Positions 1 to 8,659 of a stretch of 64,000 nucleotides of DNA are shown piece after piece (within the stretch, counting starts at the first letter, position 1; every line of letters starts with the position of its first letter). Under the pieces are notes generated by a model. The model was not told the DNA's origin. It saw only the letters and a list, made by a program, of their open reading frames with translations, and ran no database searches. A program made the translations under genes and the position numbers. The DNA is from Paenibacillus rigui (GTDB lineage Bacteria; Bacillota; Bacilli; Paenibacillales; NBRC-103111). The stretch spans positions 62,001-126,000 of the forward strand of contig NZ_NMQW01000027.1 in NCBI RefSeq assembly GCF_002234615.1. Reading direction: 5' to 3'.

Positions 1-1
1 G

Positions 2-1273
2 GACCTGGACGGCCGCAGGACGGCTGCATTGGCTGCGCTGGAGCGTCTGCAGGAGCAGGAAGCGATCGTGCAGCAGGCGATTCGCGAGGCGGAGCTGGCA
101 CGTAAGGCGGGTGAGCTCGCGAAGGAAGAGCTGCAAACCCAGCTGACCGATTTGAAAATTAAGGTCGCTTCCCAATCGCAAGAGAAGCAATCGCTGCAGG
201 AGCAAGAACGCCGGTTTAAGCAGGAGCTGGACGAGCTGAAGAACGAGCTGGAGCTGAATCGCAGATTGCTTGCACAGCTCGAGCAGGATATGGCGAATCA
301 TGATCAAGAGACGATACAGCAGATTGAGCAGCTGAACGATCTGAAGCTGAAGAAACAGCAGTGTACGGAGCAGCTGGATTTGAAGCGTGCGGAGCGTGCC
401 GAATGGCAGGCTAAGCTGGAATTTGAAGAGAACAAAACCAAAGAGCAGCGCCTGCAGCTTCGGCAGGTAGAGGAACAGATGCATCAAATGGAAGTGCGTG
501 TCACGCGGTTGGATGTTGAGCTTGAAACACTGCTCAAAAAGCTCGCAGACGACTATGAGCTAAGCTTTGAGCTGGCGAAGCAGCGTTATCCGGTGCCGGA
601 GGACGTGCTTGGGGCACAAAATCTGGTACGTGAGCTGAAGCGGGATATCGCCATCCTGGGCGATGTGAATTTAGGGGCTGTGGAAGAGTTCCAGCGGGTG
701 AACGAACGGTTCCAATTCTTGAGTGAACAGAAGAATGATCTGGTGGAAGCCAAGACGACCCTGTATCAGGTAATACGCGAGATGGATGAGGAAATGTCGA
801 AGCGTTTCCGCACCACATTCGATGCGATCCGATCCCACTTTGTCGTTGTGTTCGCCAAGCTTTTTGGCGGAGGACGGGCCGATCTCATCTTATCCGAGCC
901 GGACAATCTGCTCGACACAGGTATTGAGATCGTAGCTCAGCCGCCTGGCAAGAAGCTTCAAAATTTGCAGCTGCTGTCCGGTGGAGAGCGCGCACTGACG
1001 GCGATTGCGCTCTTGTTCTCGATTATTCGAGTGAAGCCGGTTCCGTTCTGCGTACTCGATGAGGTCGAAGCCGCATTGGATGAGGCGAACGTAGCGCGGT
1101 TTGCCGAATACCTGCGTGAATTTTCACAGCAGACGCAGTTTATCGTCGTAACCCATCGAAAAGGGACAATGGAGGAAGCAGACGTATTGTATGGGGTTAC
1201 AATGGAAGAAGGCGGCGTTTCCAAGCTGGTATCGGTTCGCTTGGAAGAAGATGAAGCGATCATTGCAAGCTAA
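2..1273 (+). CDS. smc: Chromosome segregation protein SMC, C-terminal part (5' end outside window)
   Basis: SMC is the ATPase of the bacterial condensin (with ScpA/ScpB) that organises and helps segregate the chromosome. Only the last 423 codons are visible; the frame is open to the window edge. The first ~200 residues are Glu/Gln/Lys-rich coiled coil. They are followed by the C-terminal head half, with the ABC signature motif LSGGERALTAIALLF near base 970 and the Walker B/D-loop segment VLDEVEAALDEAN near 1050. A switch-His motif (VVTHRKGTM) follows. Walker A lies in the missing N-terminal half. ftsY starts 60 bp downstream, the usual Firmicute order. Identity is clear from the head motifs. 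Confidence 0.96.
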   Translation, partial: DLDGRRTAALAALERLQEQEAIVQQAIREAELARKAGELAKEELQTQLTDLKIKVASQSQEKQSLQEQERRFKQELDELKNELELNRRLLAQLEQDMANHDQETIQQIEQLNDLKLKKQQCTEQLDLKRAERAEWQAKLEFEENKTKEQRLQLRQVEEQMHQMEVRVTRLDVELETLLKKLADDYELSFELAKQRYPVPEDVLGAQNLVRELKRDIAILGDVNLGAVEEFQRVNERFQFLSEQKNDLVEAKTTLYQVIREMDEEMSKRFRTTFDAIRSHFVVVFAKLFGGGRADLILSEPDNLLDTGIEIVAQPPGKKLQNLQLLSGGERALTAIALLFSIIRVKPVPFCVLDEVEAALDEANVARFAEYLREFSQQTQFIVVTHRKGTMEEADVLYGVTMEEGGVSKLVSVRLEEDEAIIAS

Positions 1274-1333
1274 GCTTTGAGATGATCGGATGTAACGAAA
1301 TGTACCAATTCATAAAAAAGGGGGCTGAAGCCG

Positions 1334-2344
1334 ATGAGTTTTTTTAGACGTTTGAAAGAAAGCATTTCCTCGAAGGCCGAGGCGGTCACGAATAAATTTA
1401 AAGAGGGCTTGACCAAAACACGCGACGTGTTCGTGGAGCGAGTGGAGGATTTATTCAGCCGCCGCAAAAAGATCGACGAGGATTTTTACGAAGAGCTGGA
1501 GGAAATATTGATTGGTGCCGATGTGGGGATTAATACCGTATTGAAGCTGATCGATGACCTGCGGTCAGAAGTGCGCAAACGGAAAATCGAGCAGCCGAGC
1601 GAGCTGCAGCCGATTCTTTCCGAAATGCTGATCGACCTGCTTAAGGGCGATGAGAATGCAGGCTTGAAAATGGCCGATTCGGGCCTGACCGTCATCCTCT
1701 TTGTTGGTGTGAACGGGGTCGGCAAGACGACAACGATAGGGAAGCTGGCACACCACCTGAAATCGCAAGGAAAGAAGGTTATGCTCGCTGCGGGCGATAC
1801 GTTCCGTGCCGGTGCGATTGAACAGCTGGAAGCTTGGGGGCAGCGCGCAGGTGTCGACGTCATCAAGCAGCAGGCCGGTTCCGATCCGGCGGCGGTCATG
1901 TTCGATGCACTGCATGCGGCCAAAAACCGTGGCGTAGACGTTCTGCTGTGCGACACGGCAGGAAGGCTCCAGAACAAGGTCAATTTGATGGAAGAGCTGA
2001 ACAAAATTTATCGGGTGATTCGCCGCGAGGTGCCGGATGCACCGCACGAGGTGCTGCTGGTTCTTGATGCAACGACAGGTCAGAACGCGCTCAGCCAGGC
2101 GAAGAACTTTGATGAGAAATCGGGTCTGACCGGACTGGTGCTGACCAAATTGGACGGAACGGCCAAAGGGGGCATCGTCGTAGCGATTCGTCAGGAGCTG
2201 AAGCTGCCGGTTAAATTTGTGGGTCTGGGTGAAAAGATGGACGACCTGCAGCCGTTCGATTCAGATCAATTCGTGCATGCGTTGTTCAGCAAGTGGATTC
2301 CTGAGGGCGAACAGCAAGAAGATTCAGAATCGCTTAAATCCTAG
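1334..2344 (+). CDS. ftsY: Signal recognition particle receptor FtsY (SRP GTPase)
   Basis: FtsY is the membrane-associated GTPase that receives the Ffh/4.5S RNA ribosome complex and hands nascent membrane proteins to the Sec translocon. The 336-residue protein has a short charged N-terminal helix region (residues 1-45), an N domain (about 45-110) and a G domain. G-domain motifs are GVNGVGKTT (125-133), DTFRAGA (155-161), DTAGR (207-211) and TKLD (271-274). The acidic A domain is short, as in other Firmicutes. The ATG follows a GGGG-type ribosome binding site. A weak hairpin plus T-run overlaps the stop codon. The paralogous GTPase ffh lies two genes downstream. Confidence 0.97.
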   Translation: MSFFRRLKESISSKAEAVTNKFKEGLTKTRDVFVERVEDLFSRRKKIDEDFYEELEEILIGADVGINTVLKLIDDLRSEVRKRKIEQPSELQPILSEMLIDLLKGDENAGLKMADSGLTVILFVGVNGVGKTTTIGKLAHHLKSQGKKVMLAAGDTFRAGAIEQLEAWGQRAGVDVIKQQAGSDPAAVMFDALHAAKNRGVDVLLCDTAGRLQNKVNLMEELNKIYRVIRREVPDAPHEVLLVLDATTGQNALSQAKNFDEKSGLTGLVLTKLDGTAKGGIVVAIRQELKLPVKFVGLGEKMDDLQPFDSDQFVHALFSKWIPEGEQQEDSESLKS

Positions 2345-2368
2345 AAATCGCGGATTTTTGATTTTTTG
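2336..2368 (+). terminator. Possible weak terminator after ftsY
   Basis: AAATCC (2336-2341) can pair with GGATTT (2352-2357), followed by TTGATTTTTT. The stem overlaps the ftsY stop codon. It is only 6 bp and AT-rich, so efficiency is uncertain. Its place just before the ylxM promoter supports a transcript boundary. Confidence 0.4.
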
Positions 2369-2388
2369 CAGGTGACAAGGAAATTAGC

Positions 2389-2417
2389 TTGACATCGTGA
2401 TTCGTTTTCAGTATTAT
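2389..2417 (+). promoter_or_regulatory. Sigma-A-type promoter for ylxM-ffh
   Basis: TTGACA (2389-2394), a 17-nt spacer and TATTAT (2412-2417) make a near-consensus housekeeping promoter. It sits about 50 bp upstream of the ylxM start and after the possible ftsY terminator. It probably drives ylxM, ffh and perhaps rpsP-khpA. Confidence 0.75.
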
Positions 2418-2467
2418 AAGTGATGTTGTTGCTGTAAAGTGTTTTACCTTAACGGAGGCGAGGCACT

Positions 2468-2818
2468 ATGACGGAAGATAACATGCTTACGAAGACGAAT
2501 CGCATTAACCTGCTCTTCGACTTTTACGAGAAGCTCCTGACCGAGAAGCAGCAAACGTTCTGCAAGCTGTACTTTCATGATGATTATTCCCTTGGGGAGA
2601 TTGCTGCGGAGTTTCAAATCAGCCGTCAAGCAGTATATGAGCATATTAAGCGGGCGGAAGCGGTCCTGGAGGACTATGAGACGAAGTTGGCGCTGCTGTC
2701 CAAGCATGAAGAGCGAGGGCGTCTGGCAGTTCAGTTCACAGAGCTCACGGCAGAGCTTACAGAGGATCGCCGCAGGGAAGCAACGGCGTTAATGGATCAA
2801 TTATTGAACATTGATTAG
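2468..2818 (+). CDS. ylxM: YlxM family helix-turn-helix protein, SRP-associated
   Basis: Small 116-residue protein of the UPF0122/YlxM family, whose gene nearly always precedes ffh in Firmicutes. In streptococci YlxM binds SRP components and modulates SRP activity; that role is family knowledge, not shown here. The middle (about residues 38-62: [21 protein letters not shown]) reads as a sigma-70 region 4-like helix-turn-helix. The C-terminal half is helical and charged. The ATG has a GGAGG site at 2453-2457. It lies behind its own promoter and 101 bp upstream of ffh, probably in one transcript. Confidence 0.9.
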   Translation: MTEDNMLTKTNRINLLFDFYEKLLTEKQQTFCKLYFHDDYSLGEIAAEFQISRQAVYEHIKRAEAVLEDYETKLALLSKHEERGRLAVQFTELTAELTEDRRREATALMDQLLNID

Positions 2819-2919
2819 CCGAAACTGCTCTTGCGCCGAAATAGACTATACATTCGTACTTAAATAATGTGAATATAAAATACTTATGCAATAAAGTAAC
2901 GCTTAGGAGGTGAATTCGC

Positions 2920-4293
2920 ATGGCATTCGATGGATTAGCGAGCCGTCTACAGAATGTGTTCAGCAAGCTGAGAGGCAAAGGAAAGCTAACGGAAGACGAT
3001 GTTAACGAGGCTCTGCGGGAAGTTCGTCTTGCGCTGCTTGAAGCGGACGTTAACTTTAAGGTTGTCAAAGAATTCATCGCCAAGGTCAAGGAACGCGCAA
3101 TAGGTCAGGAAGTACTTCAAAGCTTCACTCCTGCCATGGTCGTGGTTGATATTGTTAATAAAGAATTAACCGATTTGATGGGCGGCACACAAAGCAAGCT
3201 CGCGAGATCCAACAAACCGCCGACGGTTATTATGATGGTAGGCTTGCAAGGTGCCGGTAAAACGACAACGACCGGGAAGCTCGCGAAGATGCTGCTTCAG
3301 CAAAACCACCGCCCCCTGCTTGCTGCCGGCGACATTTACCGTCCGGCTGCGATTAAGCAGCTGCAGGTGCTCGGTGAGCAGTTGAAGGTGCCTGTTTTCT
3401 CGATGGGAGATAAAGTCAGCCCGGTGGAGATTGCGAAGAATGCACTTCAGCACGCCAAAGACCATGGTAATGACTACTTGATCATGGATACTGCAGGTCG
3501 ACTGCATATCGACGAAGAGCTGATGGAGGAACTGAAGCAAATCGTTGAAGCGATCAAGCCGGATGAGATTTTGCTGGTCGTCGATGCAATGACAGGTCAA
3601 GAAGCAGTAAACGTGGCCGAAAGCTTCCATAAGCAGCTGGAGATGACGGGCGTAGTATTGACGAAGCTCGATAGCGATACCCGCGGTGGTGCAGCCATTT
3701 CGGTCAAAGCCGTGACCGGCTTGCCGATCAAGTTTGCAGCCATGGGCGAGAAAATGGATGCGCTCGAACCTTTTTATCCGGATCGGATGGCATCCCGTAT
3801 TCTTGGCATGGGTGACATGCTGACCCTGATCGAGAAAGCTCAAGCTGGTATCGATGCAGAGAAGGCCAAAGAAATGGAACGCAAAATGCGTACCGCAGAG
3901 TTTACCTTCGACGATTTCCTTGACCAAATGGAACAAGTAAAGAAGCTTGGGCCGTTGGATCAGATTTTGGACATGCTGCCCGGAGCGAACAAAATGAAGG
4001 GCATGAAGGATCTGAAGGTGGACGATAAGCAGATGGCAAGAGTCGCTGCGATCGTCAAGTCGATGACGAAGGAAGAACGGGCGAATCCGGACTTGTTGAG
4101 TCCGAGCCGCCGTAAGCGTCTTGCTGCAGGAAGCGGCAATTCCGTTCAGGATGTAAACAGGTTCATCAAGCAGTTTGATGATATGCGCAAGATGATGAAG
4201 CAGTTCTCCAGCATGATGGGGCCTAAGGGAAACAAGATGATGAAGAACTTGAAGGGCAAGATGGGCAAAGGAATGAAGTTTCCGTTCGGCTAA
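2920..4293 (+). CDS. ffh: Signal recognition particle protein Ffh (SRP54)
   Basis: Ffh binds signal sequences and the SRP RNA and docks on FtsY at the membrane. The 457-residue protein has an N domain (1-90), a G domain with GLQGAGKTT (108-116), DTAGR (190-194) and TKLD (248-251), and a Met-rich M domain from about residue 300. The M domain ends in a Lys/Met-rich tail (MKNLKGKMGKG). The start is fixed by AGGAGGTG at 2905-2912. Length and motif spacing are normal for Firmicutes. rpsP follows 51 bp downstream, as in B. subtilis. Confidence 0.98.
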   Translation: MAFDGLASRLQNVFSKLRGKGKLTEDDVNEALREVRLALLEADVNFKVVKEFIAKVKERAIGQEVLQSFTPAMVVVDIVNKELTDLMGGTQSKLARSNKPPTVIMMVGLQGAGKTTTTGKLAKMLLQQNHRPLLAAGDIYRPAAIKQLQVLGEQLKVPVFSMGDKVSPVEIAKNALQHAKDHGNDYLIMDTAGRLHIDEELMEELKQIVEAIKPDEILLVVDAMTGQEAVNVAESFHKQLEMTGVVLTKLDSDTRGGAAISVKAVTGLPIKFAAMGEKMDALEPFYPDRMASRILGMGDMLTLIEKAQAGIDAEKAKEMERKMRTAEFTFDDFLDQMEQVKKLGPLDQILDMLPGANKMKGMKDLKVDDKQMARVAAIVKSMTKEERANPDLLSPSRRKRLAAGSGNSVQDVNRFIKQFDDMRKMMKQFSSMMGPKGNKMMKNLKGKMGKGMKFPFG

Positions 4294-4344
4294 GCCTTGC
4301 GGATGACTATACAGCTTTTATTCTATGATGGAGGTGATTTTCAA

Positions 4345-4617
4345 ATGGCAACACGTATTCGTCTTAAGCGTATTGGTGCTCACAAAGCTCCTTTCTACCG
4401 TGTAGTGGTATCGGATTCCCGTTCCCCTCGTGACGGTCGCTTTATCGAAGAGATCGGTACTTACAACCCAGTGGCTAAACCAGCACTTGTAAATATTGAT
4501 GAAGAGAAAGCATTGAAATGGTTGCAAACAGGTGCTCAAGCTTCTGATACAGTTCGTAGTCTGTTCAGCCAAGCTGGCATCCTGAAGAAGTTCCACGAGT
4601 CCAAACTGCAGAAGTAA
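4345..4617 (+). CDS. rpsP: 30S ribosomal protein S16
   Basis: S16 (bS16) is a small-subunit assembly protein. The start was set at 4345 because GGAGGTGATTT lies at 4330-4340 and the protein then begins [19 protein letters not shown], the conserved S16 N-terminus. A longer in-frame extension from 4297 has no ribosome binding site. The product is 90 residues, the normal length. It is followed by khpA, rimM, trmD and rplS, the classic rpsP-rimM-trmD-rplS group. Confidence 0.98.
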   Translation: MATRIRLKRIGAHKAPFYRVVVSDSRSPRDGRFIEEIGTYNPVAKPALVNIDEEKALKWLQTGAQASDTVRSLFSQAGILKKFHESKLQK

Positions 4618-4638
4618 TATCCCGATTCGGAGGGTGCT

Positions 4639-4869
4639 ATGAAAGATCTTATAACCGTTATCGCTAAGGCGTTGGTAGATCATCCCGATGAAGTACAAGT
4701 GAAGGCGGTAGAGGACGAGCGCAGCATCACGTTCGAGCTGTCGGTTCATCCTGACGATGTCGGGAAAGTGATCGGGAAGCAGGGACGGATTGCGAAGGCT
4801 CTCCGTACGGTCGTCACTTCGGCTGCAGTAAAAGAGAGTAAACGTGTTTCGGTTGAGATTGTATCATAA
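4639..4869 (+). CDS. khpA: KhpA, KH-domain RNA-binding protein (YlqC)
   Basis: A 76-residue single-KH-domain protein of the KhpA/YlqC family, which in other Firmicutes dimerises with KhpB (Jag/EloR) and binds many RNAs. The KH signature V-I-G-K-Q-G-R-I-A is at residues 44-52, with the GxxG loop GKQG at 46-49. The ATG follows GGAGGGT at 4629-4635, 21 bp after rpsP. Position between rpsP and rimM is diagnostic. A repeat-like element follows before rimM. Confidence 0.95.
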   Translation: MKDLITVIAKALVDHPDEVQVKAVEDERSITFELSVHPDDVGKVIGKQGRIAKALRTVVTSAAVKESKRVSVEIVS

Positions 4870-4918
4870 TGAATACGTTTGAGAGTTAGGAGCAATCCTA
4901 GCTCTTTTCTCTATTAGA

Positions 4919-5021
4919 GGTTGTTTAAAAAGTCCGCTTTGACAACGTGAAGAGCTGTTGAATCCGCGTTGAACCTAGTGGTAGCAGGTGACCCGGGCTA
5001 AACCGGGCTTTTTAAACATCC
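4919..5021. repeat. MITE-like element with imperfect terminal inverted repeats
   Basis: The left end GGTTGTTTAAAAAGTCCG (4919-4936) and the reverse complement of the right end (5004-5021) match at 16 of 18 positions. Together they bound a ~103 bp non-coding unit that fills most of the khpA-rimM gap. Just inside the right end, CCCGG-GCTAAA-CCGGG (4992-5007) followed by CTTTTT could act as a weak plus-strand terminator. No transposase or second copy was noticed in the window. Inference: a short interspersed palindromic or MITE-type repeat. Confidence 0.55.
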
Positions 5022-5055
5022 GCTATCAATCTAAAATTACAGCCGGAGGGGCATA

Positions 5056-5580
5056 ATGAGCGAAAAATTGTATACGGTAGGCAAAATTGTCAATACACAC
5101 GGGATTCGCGGTGAATTGAAAATTGTACCCGAGACGGATTTCCCGGACGAGCGGTTTGCCAAAGGAAGTGAGCTGCTCTTTTTTGATCCGCAAAATGGAA
5201 GGACGCTTCCCGTGGTGGTCGAGTCGGCAAGGGAACATAAGAAGCTGTTCATGATTAAGTTTCAAGGCTTTAGTAATATTAACGAGGTTGAGAAATACAA
5301 GGGCTGGCTATTGAAGGTTGAAGAGAAATATTTGTCCGAGCTGACGGACGATGAATTTTATCACCATGAGATTATCGGCTGCACGGTCATAACCGACGAA
5401 GGTGAAGAGCTGGGAACGATCAGTGAGATCCTATCCCCGGGCGCCAACGACGTATGGGTTGTAGAGCGTCCTGCAGGTAAGCCGGTGCTGCTTCCTTATA
5501 TCGATGAGGTGGTATTGGAAGTAGATGTCGATGCGAAACAAGTGAAGGTGCATGTGCTGGAAGGCTTGTTGGACTTATGA
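5056..5580 (+). CDS. rimM: 16S rRNA processing protein RimM
   Basis: RimM helps mature the 30S head and binds S19. The 174-residue protein has an N-terminal RimM beta-barrel (about 1-90, with [18 protein letters not shown] and GWLLKVEE). A C-terminal PRC-like barrel follows, with [17 protein letters not shown] and the typical [18 protein letters not shown] precedes the ATG. Its stop overlaps the trmD start by 4 bp (ATGA at 5577-5580), implying translational coupling. Confidence 0.97.
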   Translation: MSEKLYTVGKIVNTHGIRGELKIVPETDFPDERFAKGSELLFFDPQNGRTLPVVVESAREHKKLFMIKFQGFSNINEVEKYKGWLLKVEEKYLSELTDDEFYHHEIIGCTVITDEGEELGTISEILSPGANDVWVVERPAGKPVLLPYIDEVVLEVDVDAKQVKVHVLEGLLDL

Positions 5581-6326
5581 GAATTGATGTGCTGACACTG
5601 TTTCCGGCGATGTTCGACGGTGTCTTCTCCTCCAGCATTCTTGGGAAAGCGCGGGAGAAAGGCATTGTGGAGCTGAATACCGTTAATTTTCGTGACTACG
5701 CCAACAACAAGCATAATACAGTGGATGATTATCCTTACGGTGGAGGCGGGGGGATGGTGCTGAAGGCCGAGCCTATCTTTGCAGCTGTAGAGGCACTGAC
5801 GGAGCCGCTGGCATCTAAGCCCCGCATTGTCTTGATGTGTCCCCAAGGCGAGACATTCGCACAGAGGAAAGCTGAGGAGTTGTCCGGGGAAGAGCATCTC
5901 ATCTTCATCTGCGGTCATTACGAGGGGTATGATGAGCGTATAAGAGAGCATCTGGTGACGGATGAGCTTTCCATCGGCGATTACGTGCTGACGGGTGGGG
6001 AGCTGCCCGCAATGGTTGTGATCGATAGTGTGGTACGCCTTCTTCCGGGAGTCCTCGGCAATGAGACCTCGGCTGTAACGGATTCCTTCAGCACAGGGCT
6101 GCTGGAATATCCCCATTATACCCGGCCGGAACAGTTTCGGGATTGGAAGGTGCCTGACATTTTATTATCGGGTCATCATGCCAATATAGAGAAATGGCGG
6201 AAGCAGCAAGCACTCCGTCGCACCCTTGAGAAACGCCCTGATCTGCTGGAAAACTATCCGTTGACCAAGGAAGAAAAACGATGGCTGGAGGAGCTCCGCC
6301 GCGAAATGGAGCAGCCTGAATTGTAG
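5577..6326 (+). CDS. trmD: tRNA (guanine-N1-)-methyltransferase TrmD
   Basis: TrmD makes m1G37 next to the anticodon of tRNAs reading CNN codons, using S-adenosylmethionine, and prevents +1 frameshifting. The 249-residue SPOUT protein carries the N-terminal [13 protein letters not shown], the Gly-rich [13 protein letters not shown], and the trefoil-knot SAM site around [15 protein letters not shown]. Next come [12 protein letters not shown] and the C-terminal domain. It overlaps rimM by 4 bp. Length is typical. Confidence 0.98.
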   Translation: MRIDVLTLFPAMFDGVFSSSILGKAREKGIVELNTVNFRDYANNKHNTVDDYPYGGGGGMVLKAEPIFAAVEALTEPLASKPRIVLMCPQGETFAQRKAEELSGEEHLIFICGHYEGYDERIREHLVTDELSIGDYVLTGGELPAMVVIDSVVRLLPGVLGNETSAVTDSFSTGLLEYPHYTRPEQFRDWKVPDILLSGHHANIEKWRKQQALRRTLEKRPDLLENYPLTKEEKRWLEELRREMEQPEL

Positions 6327-6368
6327 CGGCTGGTCTAAAACAAGCCTTCTTTGGCCAAGCTGAGAATA

Positions 6369-6399
6369 TTGGTTGTGTTTCGATAGATTCTATGATAAT
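6369..6399 (+). promoter_or_regulatory. Possible promoter for rplS
   Basis: TTGGTT (6369-6374), 16 nt, then TATGAT (6391-6396) in an AT-rich stretch gives a moderate sigma-A match about 35 bp upstream of the structured rplS leader. Transcription could also read through from trmD. Confidence 0.4.
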
Positions 6400-6432
6400 A
6401 TATACAACGTTGTGGCATTTTTGCCCGATTAC

Positions 6433-6500
6433 GGTGGTCCTCTACGCATAACATCGACAGATTCGACTTCAGAGGCGGAATGAACACCTGTGTGGAAGGA
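6433..6500 (+). ncRNA. Structured leader of rplS (L19-leader type)
   Basis: GGTG (6433-6436) can pair with CACC (6485-6488), and nested inside it CCTCT (6439-6443) pairs with AGAGG (6471-6475). Together they form a two-helix structure that ends just before the rplS ribosome binding site. Firmicute rplS genes are known to carry an autoregulatory L19 leader RNA in this position. The match here is by position and structure, not by covariance model. Confidence 0.5.
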
Positions 6501-6511
6501 GGGAGTCATAC

Positions 6512-6853
6512 ATGAGTCTAATCCAGGAGATTACGAAGGAACAACTTCGCCAAGATTTGCCTAAGTTTCGTCCAGGGGATACTGTGAAGGTCCACGTTAA
6601 AGTTATCGAGGGATCCCGCGAGCGTATCCAGCTGTTCGAAGGTGTTGTTATCAAACGCCGCGGTGGTGGAATCAGCGAAACTTTCACTGTTAGAAAAATT
6701 TCTTACGGTGTTGGTGTTGAAAGAACGTTCCCGATTCATTCGCCGAAGATTGATAAGCTTGAGGTGGCTCGCCGTGGTAAAGTTCGTCGCGCGAAGCTAT
6801 ACTACTTGCGCGGTCTTCGCGGTAAAGCAGCAAGAATCCAAGAGATTCGCTAA
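6512..6853 (+). CDS. rplS: 50S ribosomal protein L19
   Basis: L19 (bL19) sits at the 30S-50S interface. The 113-residue protein has the family wording [25 protein letters not shown] and [29 protein letters not shown] precedes the ATG. It is the last gene of the rimM-trmD-rplS set: a structured leader lies upstream and a strong terminator directly downstream. Confidence 0.98.
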   Translation: MSLIQEITKEQLRQDLPKFRPGDTVKVHVKVIEGSRERIQLFEGVVIKRRGGGISETFTVRKISYGVGVERTFPIHSPKIDKLEVARRGKVRRAKLYYLRGLRGKAARIQEIR

Positions 6854-6867
6854 GACGAAAACAAACA

Positions 6868-6899
6868 GGGGCTTGTTAACCAAGCTCCTTTTCGTTTTT
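6868..6899 (+). terminator. Rho-independent terminator after rplS
   Basis: GGGGCTTG (6868-6875) pairs with CAAGCTCC (6881-6888, one G-U) around a TTAAC loop, followed by TTTTCGTTTTT. It starts 14 bp after the rplS stop. Confidence 0.85.
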
Positions 6900-6949
6900 C
6901 TGGAGAATGTTAAACATCAGCAGCACATAAGGAGAAGGGCAGGTCTGTT

Positions 6950-7525
6950 ATGGAGCAGGAACAAACCATGGAGAAATCAAGTCCGCTCAAGAATGAAGCC
7001 TGGGAATGGGTCAAAGCACTGCTCATTGCCGCAGTTCTCGTTTTTTTTATACGCTGGCTGATCTTCGCTCCTTTTATTGTAGAAGGTCCGTCCATGGAGC
7101 CTAATTTTTACACCAGTGAACGATTAATTGTGAACAAGATTATTTACTCGATACATAAGCCTCAGCATGGAGAAGTGGTCGTTTTTCACGCCACCAAGGA
7201 TAAGGATTACATAAAGCGTGTCATCGCGGTCCCAGGGGAAACGGTTAAGGTGGAAGGCGACAAAGTATACGTAAACAACCAATTGGTGGACGAGACCTAT
7301 TTGAAAAAAGCTTTGGATGACGCCGCTAAAAAAGGGATACCCTATAATACGAGAAATTTCCCGGAAAAAACGGTTCCTGAAGGTTCTGTGTTCGTGATGG
7401 GAGACAACCGTTCGAACAGTCAGGACAGCCGTGATATCGGTTTTATTAAATACGATCAAATTGTTGGACGTGCCGATTTGATTTTTTGGCCGTTCGATAA
7501 GATCAGCTTCGTGCATTTTAAGTAA
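6950..7525 (+). CDS. lepB: Type I signal peptidase
   Basis: Cleaves signal peptides from exported preproteins at the outer face of the membrane. The 191-residue protein has one N-terminal membrane helix (about residues 21-42). The Ser/Lys dyad motifs follow: GPSMEP with nucleophile Ser48, and DYIKRVIAVPG with general base Lys89. The MGDNRSNSQDSR box completes the fold. This single-membrane-segment form is the usual SipS-like Gram-positive type. It sits after the rplS terminator and before rbgA, as in related genomes. Confidence 0.96.
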   Translation: MEQEQTMEKSSPLKNEAWEWVKALLIAAVLVFFIRWLIFAPFIVEGPSMEPNFYTSERLIVNKIIYSIHKPQHGEVVVFHATKDKDYIKRVIAVPGETVKVEGDKVYVNNQLVDETYLKKALDDAAKKGIPYNTRNFPEKTVPEGSVFVMGDNRSNSQDSRDIGFIKYDQIVGRADLIFWPFDKISFVHFK

Positions 7526-7575
7526 AAAGATTCAGCAGCATGCTGGCAGGTTGAATCAGAAATAGAGGTGACCGT

Positions 7576-8475
7576 ATGACGATACAGTGGTTTCCAGGTC
7601 ACATGACGAGAGCCCGTCGACAGATTCAGGATAAGCTGAAGCTGATCGATGTCGTGATTGAACTGTTGGATGCAAGGATTCCTTTATCCAGCAGAAACCC
7701 GATGATTGATGAAATTTTGCAAAACAAACCAAGACTCGTTCTCTTGAACAAGCACGATCTTGCGGATCCGGAAGTAACGTCGCAGTGGGTTGCTTATTTC
7801 GCAGAGCAGGGGCTGCAGGCACTGCCTGTCGATGCCGCAACAGGCAACCAAATGAAGGAAATTATGGCCCGCTGTAAGCAGCTGATGGCCGACAAAATCG
7901 AGAAGCAGCTGAGCAAAGGGGTAAATCCTCGAGCGATACGTGCGCTGATCGTCGGAATTCCGAATGTGGGTAAATCTACGTTGATCAACCGGCTGGCTAA
8001 CAGAAAAATCGCTGCTACCGGGGATAAGCCAGGTGTCACCAAAGCCCAGCAATGGATTAAGGTAGGCACCGAGATGGAACTGCTCGACACGCCGGGCATT
8101 TTGTGGCCGAAATTCGAGGATCAGCAGGTAGGGATGCGGCTCGCTGCAACCGGTGCGATCAAAGAAGAGATACTGTACCCGGAAGAGGTAGCGCTGTTCG
8201 CCGTACGGTATTTGGCGAGTCATTACGGCACCTCACTGCAAGAGCGGTTTGGCATTGCCAGATTGCCGGAAGATCCCGGTGATACGGATGCTATCATTGA
8301 GGTGATGGAAGCGATCGGACGTAAGCGGGGCGCTCTGCTTAGCGGGGGCCGGGTTGACTTGGAAAAGGCATCGCTGACAATTCTGCGTGAGCTTCGAGCA
8401 GGGAAGATGGGGAGAGTAAGTCTGGAATCACCATCCGATATACCGGACCCTGCCTCTGTAACGGAGGAGCGCTAG
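7576..8475 (+). CDS. rbgA: Ribosome biogenesis GTPase RbgA (YlqF)
   Basis: RbgA is a circularly permuted GTPase required for late 50S assembly (recruitment of L16 and others). The permuted order is visible: G4 NKHD (58-61) precedes G1 GIPNVGKS (127-134), then a switch region with PGVTKAQQW and G3 DTPG (171-174). The N-terminal [12 protein letters not shown] is the family signature. The C-terminal ~100 residues are the ANTAR-like RNA-binding domain. GAGGTGA precedes the ATG. Length of 299 residues is close to other family members. Confidence 0.97.
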   Translation: MTIQWFPGHMTRARRQIQDKLKLIDVVIELLDARIPLSSRNPMIDEILQNKPRLVLLNKHDLADPEVTSQWVAYFAEQGLQALPVDAATGNQMKEIMARCKQLMADKIEKQLSKGVNPRAIRALIVGIPNVGKSTLINRLANRKIAATGDKPGVTKAQQWIKVGTEMELLDTPGILWPKFEDQQVGMRLAATGAIKEEILYPEEVALFAVRYLASHYGTSLQERFGIARLPEDPGDTDAIIEVMEAIGRKRGALLSGGRVDLEKASLTILRELRAGKMGRVSLESPSDIPDPASVTEER

Positions 8476-8525
8476 TCGTCTAACTGACACCGAGCTTAAA
8501 AAAATCCATTGACATATGCTTATAG

Positions 8526-8561
8526 AGAAGCCGCCTAAACGGGCAGGCTTCTTTTGTTTTT
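8526..8561 (+). terminator. Rho-independent terminator between rbgA and rnhB
   Basis: AGAAGCC (8526-8532) pairs with GGCTTCT (8546-8552), with an inner GCC/GGC pairing, followed by TTTTGTTTTT. It separates the rbgA transcript from rnhB. Confidence 0.85.
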
Positions 8562-8659
8562 GGAGGAGGATTCGTATCCGTTTTTGTCGAATTCTAGTAT
8601 AATGGAAGAAAACTTGTCATAGAGATAAGAGAGTTCAGAGCGGGGCAGGAAGGAAGAAT

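Noticed and set aside
3166-3936. A 256-codon minus-strand open frame inside ffh
   Set aside because: Antisense shadow of a clearly coding gene; composition is His/Leu/Cys-rich and matches no family.
4939-4967. TTGACA at 4939 as a promoter for rimM
   Set aside because: No acceptable -10 at 16-18 nt; it is internal to the inverted-repeat element.
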